Source: an uncultured Cyclobacteriaceae bacterium
Lineage (GTDB): Bacteria; Bacteroidota; Bacteroidia; Cytophagales; Cyclobacteriaceae
Length of the DNA stretch: 37,922 nt
Assembly: GCA_947492745.1 (NCBI GenBank)
Contig: CANLOE010000072.1
Location: forward strand, 1 to 37,922
Direction of reading: 5' to 3'
Shown here: positions 8,633-16,561 of the stretch, piece by piece
Numbering within the stretch: the first letter of the stretch is position 1
How the letters are laid out: each line of letters starts with the position of its first letter
Position numbers and translations under genes: made by a program
Notes under the pieces: model-generated
Told to the model about the DNA's origin: nothing
The model's database searches: none
What the model saw: only the letters and a program-made list of their open reading frames with translations

Positions 8633-9394
8633 TCAATTGAGGGTTCTCAGAATGAGTATGATCAATGTAGTGGCGGACAATAGTACGCCCACCGGTTTGA
8701 GATTCATCTGCAAGGGCTTCGACCGCATGGGTTCTACATACACCATATCATGAGGGTAGAGGTGATAGGCTTCTGAGGTCAGTACACTTTCATCGGTCAG
8801 GTCGACAACAATCGTTCTTGAAACGCCTTTTTCACGACGTACTATTTTTACATTTCTTCTTTTCCCAAAATCGGTCAGGTCTCCTGCCAGTCCCAATACG
8901 CGGAAGAGATTGGCCTCATTGTCCCTAAGGAGGTAATTGCCCGGTTTTTTCACTTCTCCGAGAACCGTTATTTCAAAACTGACCAGCTTTACGAACACAC
9001 TGGCGTTTTTCAAGTGTTTGGACAGTGCCTTTTCCAATAGTGCCGTAGTAGAACCCAGGCTCTTTCCTTCTACTTTGAAAGTACCGAGAATAGGGATTTT
9101 TATTTCTCCCTCACTACTGACGGAGTGACTATTGAGGTAGATGAAAGCATCATTGTAAGGCCCACTGAACCCCTCCTCTTTCAGGTTGTAGAATTCTGAA
9201 GAAGCCGGGTCCGTACTTTCGATCTCTATAGAGATATTATCTCCGACCTGGAGCTGATAATCCGGTCGCTGAGGGATGATATAGGTACCTTTCTGTGTGT
9301 TTTTCACATAGGTCAATTTTCGCTTGGATACACAGGAACACATGCCCAGTAATAAAAGCCACCCTGCTATTACTAATATATTCTTTACTGACAT
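8633..9394 (-). CDS. Wza-type polysaccharide export lipoprotein (SLBB domain)
   Basis: This protein is predicted to form or gate the outer-membrane export channel for the polysaccharide. It begins with a lipoprotein signal, LLLLGMCSC, with Cys21 or Cys19 lipidated. The Poly_export domain starts DYQLQVGDNISIEI (about residue 45), and an SLBB-like segment follows at ITVLGEVKKPGNYLL (about 143-157). The last about 20 residues are hydrophobic (VGVLLSATTLIILILRTLN), a short C-terminal membrane segment common in Bacteroidota Wza homologues. At 253 residues it is smaller than E. coli Wza, also normal for this phylum. It is the first gene of the minus-strand cluster, and a 10-bp inverted repeat lies just upstream at 9412-9446. 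Confidence 0.9.
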   Translation of the reverse strand: MSVKNILVIAGWLLLLGMCSCVSKRKLTYVKNTQKGTYIIPQRPDYQLQVGDNISIEIESTDPASSEFYNLKEEGFSGPYNDAFIYLNSHSVSSEGEIKIPILGTFKVEGKSLGSTTALLEKALSKHLKNASVFVKLVSFEITVLGEVKKPGNYLLRDNEANLFRVLGLAGDLTDFGKRRNVKIVRREKGVSRTIVVDLTDESVLTSEAYHLYPHDMVYVEPMRSKPLQMNLKPVGVLLSATTLIILILRTLN

Positions 9395-9411
9395 AATCTA
9401 CATTGATATCT

Positions 9412-9446
9412 ATATAAGAGACTGTTTAAAATCCAATCTCTTATAT
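9412..9446. promoter_or_regulatory. 10-bp perfect inverted repeat upstream of the export operon
   Basis: ATATAAGAGA at 9412-9421 is matched exactly by TCTCTTATAT at 9437-9446, with a 15-bp spacer. It begins 18 bp upstream of the ATG of the Wza-type gene. It could be a protein-binding operator or an RNA hairpin in the 5' leader of the exopolysaccharide operon. I found no convincing TAnnTTTG promoter element next to it. Confidence 0.45.
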
Positions 9447-9493
9447 TTTCTCGTGAGTTTATTGATTTTCAAAAACCACTTGGGATTCGAAGG

Positions 9494-9728
9494 TACAAAT
9501 CTATCTCAAATTGAATACTTTTCCCATCACACCCATTGCTGTATGTAATCTTTTGACGTATTATTTCATTGAAATTTTCGTAGGTTAGCACTAAGCCTTT
9601 TCCTACGCAACAGGCTGACCCTTCACTAGAAATGTCCTCTGGACATTTTCTTAACGTTTGGCCCCATCTCATGTACTACTCCGGAAGCGATAATAAATCG
9701 TTGATGACAACTCCAAAACAGTCTTCTA
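9494..9728 (+). repeat. PR-E repeat, copy 1
   Basis: This is the longest plus-strand PR-E copy. It holds the 7-bp hairpin AATGTCC-TCT-GGACATT (9631-9647) and ends with the conserved tail that begins GCGATAATAAAT (about 9688) and finishes CAAAACAGTCTTCTA. Full or partial copies of the same sequence occur at 11815-12049, 17843-17922, 22161-22329, 24256-24460, 30205-30350 and (inverted) 34579-34800. The remainder of the gap, 9729-9983, shows no gene. Confidence 0.8.
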
Positions 9729-9983
9729 AATGAACATAAAAATCATCCGTCACAGATTTGCAATAACATAATGCCTGAATTTAGAGCCATTTTTTCTATT
9801 CATCATCATTCCACATCTCAAATAATAGGCTCCATTACAAAAAGAGTATCAACTATCGGTATGCGAATAAGTTTAGACTAATTTTCATCAAAAAAATACA
9901 ACAATTGATAGGCACTGATCACTGAAGTGTTTCTATATTCAATTTGCGCTTCAAAACAAAAAGTCCAAATCACTTCATAGAAC

Positions 9984-10020
9984 CCAAAAAGCCGGACCAA
10001 TGGCTTTTTGGATTCTTTTT
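9984..10020 (+). terminator. Rho-independent terminator with no plus-strand gene before it
   Basis: CCAAAAAGCC (9984-9993) pairs with GGCTTTTTGG (10002-10011) and is followed by ATTCTTTTTT, a good plus-strand terminator. The nearest coding regions on both sides are on the minus strand. On the minus strand the tail is weak (GTTCTATG), although it may also serve the reductase gene ending at 10059. Confidence 0.7.
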
Positions 10021-10058
10021 TATAGCTGAAATCCTATCTGTGCCAAGGAAAAGGTAAC

Positions 10059-10991
10059 TTATATCTCACTCACACTGGTTTTCTGTAGATGTTCCTGATA
10101 TACCTTGGCATAATCTGCTAGGGCATCTTTCCAGTGTGGCATGAAGTTGATATTGCGGGCATCCAATTTCATATTGACCAGCTTCTCGGAGGCAGGCCTA
10201 GGAGCAAAATATTCTTCTTTAAAGTAATCAGAGGAGACTTTCGTCACGGTTATCTTATTTTCCATACCCAGTAACTTCACAAACTCCACTGCGACATCGT
10301 ACCTACTACAATCACCACCACAGACTTGATTGTAAAGGCCATAAAGATCGGTCTCCACGACCTTGAAAATGCCCTCAGCAAAACTATTGGTGTAGGTAGG
10401 TGTGCCCAACTTGTCATCAACAATAAATAATTCGTCTTTTCCTGCCAAAATCTGCTGATAGATTTTGTTGACAAATTTTTTGTCTTTGTCAGGACCGGCG
10501 CCCATCATCCATCCGGCACGGAAGATAAAGTGTTTCCTGACCGTCCTTTTGATATACTGTTCGCCATAGTACTTTGATTTCGCATAGATACCTAATGGAC
10601 CCGGCTCGTCGAAATCATTGTAAAACTCTTGCTCACCATCGAAGATACCAGCAGTACTGATATATACTGTCGGGACATCCAGTTGATTGGCTATAAGTCC
10701 AACGTTCTCTGCTCCCAATGCATTGGTTTTCCATGCATTATCGGCATTTTTTTCACAGAACTCCAAGGAAGTCAGTGCCGCCAGATTGATAATGAGATCG
10801 GGAGCAAAAGAAGTAATAGAAGCTTCCATTTCCGCATACTCCCTTACATCGGCCTTCTCCAACCAACTTTCGTTCAAATCAATATCCGTGGCTTTTACCG
10901 TAGTGCGATTAGAAAAATAACCGTAAACTGCCTTACCCAACATACCACCACAACCGGCGATATATACTTTTGTATCCTTTGCTAATTTCAT
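10059..10991 (-). CDS. RmlD/RfbD-like nucleotide-sugar reductase (SDR family)
   Basis: This NAD(P)H-dependent short-chain reductase probably acts on a 4-keto nucleotide sugar; dTDP-4-dehydrorhamnose reductase is the family prototype. Visible features are the Rossmann motif GCGGMLG (residues 14-20), the segment INLAALTSLEFCEKN typical of RmlD (LAALTxVDxCE), the catalytic YISTAGIF and YAKSK (Tyr and Lys four residues apart), and late PTYT and RPASEKLVN segments. At 310 residues it is family length. RmlA, RmlB and RmlC partners are not in the window, so it may complete a pathway encoded elsewhere or make another deoxysugar. It lies alone between PR-E and PR-B/PR-A repeats, on the same strand as the export operon but 665 bp from it. 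Confidence 0.85.
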   Translation of the reverse strand: MKLAKDTKVYIAGCGGMLGKAVYGYFSNRTTVKATDIDLNESWLEKADVREYAEMEASITSFAPDLIINLAALTSLEFCEKNADNAWKTNALGAENVGLIANQLDVPTVYISTAGIFDGEQEFYNDFDEPGPLGIYAKSKYYGEQYIKRTVRKHFIFRAGWMMGAGPDKDKKFVNKIYQQILAGKDELFIVDDKLGTPTYTNSFAEGIFKVVETDLYGLYNQVCGGDCSRYDVAVEFVKLLGMENKITVTKVSSDYFKEEYFAPRPASEKLVNMKLDARNINFMPHWKDALADYAKVYQEHLQKTSVSEI

Positions 10992-11226
10992 TTTTACTAA
11001 TTGGCTAATTTATTGATATGGTTTTGATTACTCTATAATTACTGTTCTTCCATGTATATATAAGGACATACCATACTTACAGTGGCGTCCACTCCAGCTA
11101 AGCCTCACCTGTTAGACCAAACTGTAATCGTCGTTTTTTTAATATATGCATTACATAACGGAAGTAATGCCAAAAGCTTGTAAGTTATGTTTGCTAATTA
11201 TGACACTACAGTCTGACTATTAAAAT

Positions 11227-11392
11227 GTAATACAAATTTGGGTTTTAAATGTCGTATAAGATTCCGCGGGTCATTTTGGTTTCAATCAAGGCGATAACCG
11301 CAGGGATAGCAGCGCTATCCCGAGGATTGTCAACGCAGAGTGAAGCAAAATGAACAGGAAGATAGACGATAGTTAAAAGCTAAGTTTGTATA
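11227..11392 (+). repeat. PR-B palindromic repeat, copy 2
   Basis: This 166-bp copy has the same length as the one at 30520-30685 and differs from it at only a few bases. Its apex is a perfect 8-bp hairpin, GGGATAGC-AGC-GCTATCCC (11303-11321). It lies in the 1.8-kb gap between the reductase and the GT4 gene. The preceding 10992-11226 shows no recognised feature. Confidence 0.9.
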
Positions 11393-11496
11393 ACACGCTA
11401 TAGGCTTACCGCTTCCTATTAGACAATATAGAAATTCCGTAATAAAACCCGAGCGTATCGATGTGGCTTTCCTTGTACCCTCTAAAAAAACTTTGA

Positions 11497-11662
11497 TCCC
11501 AAAATGTTCATTGGAACTTCGTCAAGAGGACTTAAATAACAATGAATCAGCGCGTTTTCTTGGGTTCAGCGTAGCACCGCTACGGTGAATTCAAAAAACG
11601 CATTCAGTTACTGATTTGAAGTCAGTTAAGTCCGGAATAGATTTTCTAATGGACATTTTGGA
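11497..11662 (+). repeat. PR-A palindromic repeat, copy 3
   Basis: This complete 166-bp PR-A copy runs from TCCCAAAATGTTCATT to AATGGACATTTTGGA. The apex is CGTAGC-ACC-GCTACG (11570-11584), followed by GGTGAATTCAAAAAAC, which recurs in other elements. The arms pair imperfectly over the full length: GGACTTAA near 11528 answers TTAAGTCC near 11627. Confidence 0.92.
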
Positions 11663-11814
11663 TTGAACGAAAATCTACCAATTTCGGCAGTTCTCGCTAT
11701 ATGTCTCCTCCAAATGAGATACATCACCTTATTCTCCATAAATACTATTTTACAAATGCATTTTTAATTTTCGTACATATAATTGATCATCAATGAACAA
11801 ATTGAATCCACAGG

Positions 11815-12049
11815 TACAAATTCATCTCAAGCTCTTGTTTTCTCCATCATGCTCATTTCTCATATCCTTTTTCTTGACACGTAGTTTCGTGGAAATTTCC
11901 GCTTATAGCGCTGCTGCCTTTGCCGATGATGCTCATGCTGTAGGCTGGCCCTTTCCCTAAATATTTCATCAGGACATTTTCTTAACGCCCTGCCCTATTC
12001 AAAATAAGCGATAACAAGATTTAATTTCAATTTCAAAACTATCTCTTAC
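11815..12049 (+). repeat. PR-E repeat, copy 2
   Basis: This is full length, parallel to copy 1. It has the TACAAATTCATCTCAA start, TATAGCGCTGCTGCC in the middle, GGACATTTTCTTAACG, and the GCGATAACAAG...CTCTTA tail. The hairpin that is perfect in copy 1 is broken here. Downstream, 12050-12530 has no gene; 12448-12469 is an exact inverted match to 30759-30780. Confidence 0.78.
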
Positions 12050-12534
12050 TGTTTAGAAAAGTGAAGGTCAATACTTCAATAATCAAAGGGTTTACCTCAG
12101 CAAGGTGAATCAGGAAAACCCAAGAACTTCGGGCCCATCATCAAAACTTACAACTCTACTGCAAAAATAACCAACTGAACAAGAACGTCTTGAAAGTATA
12201 CTTCGTAAAAAACCACATCAACCATCTGAGCATGTCATTGGCCGAATTTTATGAAAGATTTACGGGTATAGCAATGTTGCGATAAGCGTTCGGATAGTAT
12301 CTTTACTAGATATAAAACGCTTTCGGACATACAAACCCTAGGGGTCCTTGTTGAAAATGTATCTTTTACTTTCCTATGGGTGCTATGGATGTTCGATGGT
12401 CTCATGGGATTAGCAAGTAAGCTATTTAAGGCCGCAATAGAAGGGCTAATGCATGATCCGGGTTAAACCTATATATCAAGGGCTACGACACTACATTTTA
12501 AGTACAAGTTTTAATATTAACATATCCTCATGTA

Positions 12535-12565
12535 TTTTGACAAAGAGTAGGAAAAAGTATATTTG
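12535..12565 (+). promoter_or_regulatory. Bacteroidota-type promoter for the GT4-sulfotransferase-GT set
   Basis: TTTTG (12535-12539) and TATATTTG (12558-12565) are separated by 18 bp, matching the TTTG / TAnnTTTG promoter of Bacteroidota sigma factor. Transcription should start near 12571, giving a leader of about 230 nt before the glycosyltransferase start at 12805. Confidence 0.65.
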
Positions 12566-12804
12566 CTATCGCAATTGAGTAAAAGTAATTTGAAAGTCAC
12601 TTTTTAGTTTTGATTATCACGGTTTACGTAGAGTTTATGGGACTTTTCACCCAGAACGGATTGTATCTATGTGAAATCAAGGGGCAAACAGATACTTTCT
12701 ATGGAAATTAAAATAAAGGATGTAAATTTTCTGCTCCAAATGACTCTTTACTGAATAGTCTGTGGCTTAAACCCTTATTCAAAAACCGTTTTACTATTTA
12801 TACC

Positions 12805-14088
12805 TTGACCCAAAAATCACAACCAAGCGTATCTCCGCACACCTCCCTGAAAATACTTCAGGTCAATTGTTTCCACTATATACGAGGAGGGTCCGATAAG
12901 GTCTATTTCGAAACGGCCGAACTTTTGAAAAGCTATGGGCATGAGATTTCCTATTTCAGCACAAAAGACCCAAACAACGCCCCTACTGTCTACGAAGATT
13001 ATTTTGTGGACGCTATCGAGTATTTTGATAAAAAGGGACTCGTGGATAAAGTGAAAGCTACCCTGCGCTTTGTTCACTCAGGAGAAGCCGCCGATAAGTT
13101 GGATGCCCTATTGAAAGTCCATCGACCGGACGTAGCCCACTTGCATGTCTTTCAGAGTCGCTTATCGGCCTCTATCATCAAGGTACTCAAAAAACATAAG
13201 GTACCGATGGTAATGACCGTACACGAGTACAAGCTCCTATGCCCTACCTACACGATGATCAATGGTAATGATCAGCTCTGCGAGCGCTGCGGTAGTGGTG
13301 GTTATCATCACTGCATTATCAATAAGTGCAATAAAAAAAGTTATGGCTACAGTGTCATCTCTGCTATGGAAGCCTATTACCGTGATCTGTTCATACCTTG
13401 TGAAAAGTGGATAGACCATTTTATCATGATCAGTGATTTCGTTTACAATAAACATGTTTCCCTCAAAAGTGTATTCGAGGGCAAATCAACACGCTTGTAC
13501 AATTTCCTCAACATCGACAATTATCCTTACAGCACGGAAAAGCAAGATCATTTTCTATTTTTCGGTAGGCTTATCAAGGAAAAAGGTGTGCTCACCCTAA
13601 TAGAAGCTTTTCGTCAAAGACCCGAACTACAACTGAGGATAGTGGGGACAGGCCCAATGGAAGAAGACATCGACACATTCATTCAAGATAATGGCATCAG
13701 TAACATACAGCTTCTTGGGTTCAAGAAGGGAGAGGAACTGACCAAGGAAATCGCTCAATCGAAATTCGTCATTATCCCATCGGAGTGGTATGAACCCTTC
13801 GGCCTGACCACCACCGAAGCCATGGCTACGGGAACACCTGTTATCGGAGCCAGCATAGGGGCCATCCCAGAGCTCATCCAAGAAAAAAGGACAGGATTCC
13901 TATTCGCCCACGGACAGCCCGAGTCTTTGGCAGGGGCGCTGACCATGGCCAGTCAAGTATCCGCGCAGACCTACCGTAGCATGTCCGAGAACGCGAGGTC
14001 CTTTGTGGAGGACAATTTCTCCAAAGAAGAACATTACCAACAATTATTGCAGATCTATACACAGGTAATCAACCAATACCAATCATGA
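12805..14088 (+). CDS. Glycosyltransferase family 4 with cysteine cluster
   Basis: This is a cytosolic retaining glycosyltransferase (GT-B fold) predicted to add a sugar to the growing lipid-linked unit. The N-terminal domain starts LKILQVNCFHYIRGGSDKVY. The C-terminal nucleotide-sugar domain has FFGRLIKEKGVLTLIEAF and the E-x7-E site in EWYEPFGLTTTEAMATGTPV (near residues 326-345). Between them CERCGSGGYHHCIINKC shows four closely spaced Cys, a possible zinc site seen in one GT4 subgroup. The start is TTG at 12805: the frame is open upstream to a TAA at 12709 with no ATG or GTG, and the next Met lies well inside the fold. A promoter sits at 12535-12565. The stop overlaps the following sulfotransferase start (ATGA). 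Confidence 0.88.
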   Translation: MTQKSQPSVSPHTSLKILQVNCFHYIRGGSDKVYFETAELLKSYGHEISYFSTKDPNNAPTVYEDYFVDAIEYFDKKGLVDKVKATLRFVHSGEAADKLDALLKVHRPDVAHLHVFQSRLSASIIKVLKKHKVPMVMTVHEYKLLCPTYTMINGNDQLCERCGSGGYHHCIINKCNKKSYGYSVISAMEAYYRDLFIPCEKWIDHFIMISDFVYNKHVSLKSVFEGKSTRLYNFLNIDNYPYSTEKQDHFLFFGRLIKEKGVLTLIEAFRQRPELQLRIVGTGPMEEDIDTFIQDNGISNIQLLGFKKGEELTKEIAQSKFVIIPSEWYEPFGLTTTEAMATGTPVIGASIGAIPELIQEKRTGFLFAHGQPESLAGALTMASQVSAQTYRSMSENARSFVEDNFSKEEHYQQLLQIYTQVINQYQS

Positions 14089-15131
14089 ATGAGGCAAAAA
14101 TGATATTCGTCATCGGCAATAGCCGAAGTGGCACTACCATGATGGGGCGTATACTAGGGCGTAACCCTGCGGTATTCACCTTTCACGAGCTGCACTTCTT
14201 TGAAGAACTATGGTCTGCTCAGGAAAAAGATAAGAAAGAAATGATGGCCTCTGCTATAGAGCTATACGCACACCTGCTCAAAGCAGAGCGTATTGGCTAT
14301 TTGGTCAAAGGTGACCCGAAAGATTTCAAGAAAGAGGCTTCCGATCAGATAAAAGCAGCCTTGGAACAGGGTATACCTCTCGGACATGACAGTATTTTCG
14401 CCTATTTCATGTGCCAAGAGGCGGAGAAAAACGGCAAGTCCGTACCCTGTGAGCAGACCCCCAGAAATGTCCTATACCTAAAGGAGATACTGGATCTCTA
14501 TCCCAATGCCAAAATCATCAATATGGTTCGCGATCCCCGGGATATACTGCTCTCTCAGAAAAAAAAGTGGAAAGTCAGATTTTTAGGTTCGAAAACAGCT
14601 CCTGGTGCCAGAGATATACCACTCAAGGAATCGTTCCGGTCATGGATGAACTATCACCCGATCACCATGAGTCGGCTATGGAAGCTGAATCTGTCGTCTG
14701 TCATTAAATACAGTGAGCATCCCAGTGTGCATCTCGTAAAATTTGAAGACTTCCTAGCAGCACCTCAACAACATATGAAGGAAATCTGTGCTTTTGCCGG
14801 TATTTCTTATAATAAGGACATGTTGAACGTACCACAGATCGGTTCTTCCAATGCCGCGGATAAGGATAATGATAAAACGGGAGTAGATAGAAGCAAACAA
14901 GGGGCATGGAAAACAGGAGGTCTCAATAAGACCGAGATATATTACTGCCAGCATATCTGTAAGGAGGAAATGGAGCAGTTCGATTATCCAATACAGCAGA
15001 CCTCCCCTAATCCGATAGCGGTAGGGGGATATGCCTTGAGCTTCCCTATCAAATTGATAGGGTCCTTTCTCCTCAATATCAGAAGGATGAAAAACATAGG
15101 AGAAGCTATAAAAAGGCGTATAGGTGCATAG
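14085..15131 (+). CDS. PAPS-dependent sulfotransferase (third of three)
   Basis: This is a soluble sulfotransferase of 348 residues. The PAPS loop FVIGNSRSGTTMMGRIL lies at residues 8-24, and the 3'-phosphate segment INMVRDPRDILLSQ at about 145-158. It is only distantly similar to the two enzymes at 3076-4880, so it probably sulfates a different position or substrate. It overlaps the GT4 gene by four bases and is followed after 86 bp by another glycosyltransferase. This places sulfation in the same sugar-assembly programme and makes it likely that the acceptor is the exopolysaccharide. Confidence 0.87.
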   Translation: MNEAKMIFVIGNSRSGTTMMGRILGRNPAVFTFHELHFFEELWSAQEKDKKEMMASAIELYAHLLKAERIGYLVKGDPKDFKKEASDQIKAALEQGIPLGHDSIFAYFMCQEAEKNGKSVPCEQTPRNVLYLKEILDLYPNAKIINMVRDPRDILLSQKKKWKVRFLGSKTAPGARDIPLKESFRSWMNYHPITMSRLWKLNLSSVIKYSEHPSVHLVKFEDFLAAPQQHMKEICAFAGISYNKDMLNVPQIGSSNAADKDNDKTGVDRSKQGAWKTGGLNKTEIYYCQHICKEEMEQFDYPIQQTSPNPIAVGGYALSFPIKLIGSFLLNIRRMKNIGEAIKRRIGA

Positions 15132-15217
15132 AATACAACAATAGTAAGATAAACGACAGTGGCATATACAATAACGGATAAAGAGAACAACGAAGAACAA
15201 CTTAAGCCATAAACACT

Positions 15218-16342
15218 ATGAAAATCGCGATTTTAGGATGCAGAGGGATACCCAATAACTACGGTGGGTTCGAGCAGTTGGCCGAGTACCTGTCTCAAGG
15301 ACTTCTGCGCTATGGACACGAAGTCTATGTCTACGCTATACATACCCATGCCTATCAGAAAAAAACCTATAATGGTGTCCATATCCTCCATAAGTACGAC
15401 CCTGAGGGTAAAATAGGTACTGCGGGACAGTTTATCTACGATCTCAATTGTATACTGGACTCCCGAAAGAGAAATTTTGACATTATCCTACAACTAGGAT
15501 ATAACAGTAACTCCATATGGCACTGGCTACTACCGAAAAAGGCCATCACTATGACCAATATGGATGGACTGGAATGGAAGAGGGACAAGTACGGTAGCAA
15601 CACCAAAAAATTTCTTCAATACGCAGAAAAGTTGGCCGTATTTCACTCTGACTTTAGAATTGCCGACGGATGGGGCATACAACGACACATCAAAGATAAA
15701 TTTGGCATGGACTCACATTATATCGCCTATGGTGCCCATGTATTCGAAAACCCTAATGCCAAAATGGTAGAGGAGCAAGGTCTAAAGCCCTATCAATATG
15801 ATATTATCGTCGCCAGATTGGAACCCGAAAACAATGCGGCCATGATGATAGAGGGCTTTTCCAAAACCAATGTGGACCGTAAACTTGTGGTTATCGGAAA
15901 CCATGAGACGAAGCATGGTGAATACCTGAAAAACAAGTTCAAAGACGAAAGGATACTATTTTTCGGAAAGGTGTTCGACATCAATCTACTGAACAATCTG
16001 CGCTACCACTCCAATGTATACCTGCATGGGCATACCGTGGGAGGCACTCCCCCTTCGCTGATAGAAGCCATGGCCTCCAGCACCTTGATCTGCGCTCATG
16101 ACAATGTGTTCAACCGAGACGTGCTATTGGATAAGGCCTATTACTTCAAGGATGCCGAAGATGTCTCCAAAGCGCTCACTACTGCCAATAAGCCCAAAGA
16201 ATATGAAAAAGTGACTTTCAATGTAGAGAAAGTGCGCAATGAGTACAACTGGGAAAAAATCATAGACGAATACGAAAGCTATATGAGGGCTTGTTATGAA
16301 AAGGTACATTCGCTATCAAAAACGAAAGCGACTACGAGATGA
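15218..16342 (+). CDS. DUF1972-type glycosyltransferase (rhamnosyltransferase-like)
   Basis: This is a GT-B glycosyltransferase with an N-terminal DUF1972 domain. The hallmark start KIAILGCRGIPNNYGGFEQL is followed by ADGWGIQRHIKDKFG, and the C-terminal domain carries VARLEPENNAAMMIEGF and HTVGGTPPSLIEAMAS (the donor-binding acidic region). At 374 residues it is full length. Family members include rhamnosyl- and N-acetylglucosaminyl-transferases of S-layer glycans and O-antigens. A rhamnose role would fit the RmlD-like reductase at 10059-10991, but this is inference. It is the last gene of the plus-strand set, and the 219 bp after it show no clear terminator. Confidence 0.88.
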   Translation: MKIAILGCRGIPNNYGGFEQLAEYLSQGLLRYGHEVYVYAIHTHAYQKKTYNGVHILHKYDPEGKIGTAGQFIYDLNCILDSRKRNFDIILQLGYNSNSIWHWLLPKKAITMTNMDGLEWKRDKYGSNTKKFLQYAEKLAVFHSDFRIADGWGIQRHIKDKFGMDSHYIAYGAHVFENPNAKMVEEQGLKPYQYDIIVARLEPENNAAMMIEGFSKTNVDRKLVVIGNHETKHGEYLKNKFKDERILFFGKVFDINLLNNLRYHSNVYLHGHTVGGTPPSLIEAMASSTLICAHDNVFNRDVLLDKAYYFKDAEDVSKALTTANKPKEYEKVTFNVEKVRNEYNWEKIIDEYESYMRACYEKVHSLSKTKATTR

Positions 16343-16561
16343 TCTCCTTCATTTTAGTACAGCGATAAAAGTAAAATAGGAATCGGCTACAGGTACAACC
16401 CGAATTCGATGAGTATTTTGTGTGAGCGTTAGCAGGTTTATCCAGTGCATTATAAATATAGGCTCACTAATTGAAAAAATGAGCAATAGGGTATGTAGCG
16501 TTTGAAGTGCTATATTTATATCAGTGATAAGTCTGTAGTATCCTTATTTTAAAAACATTAC

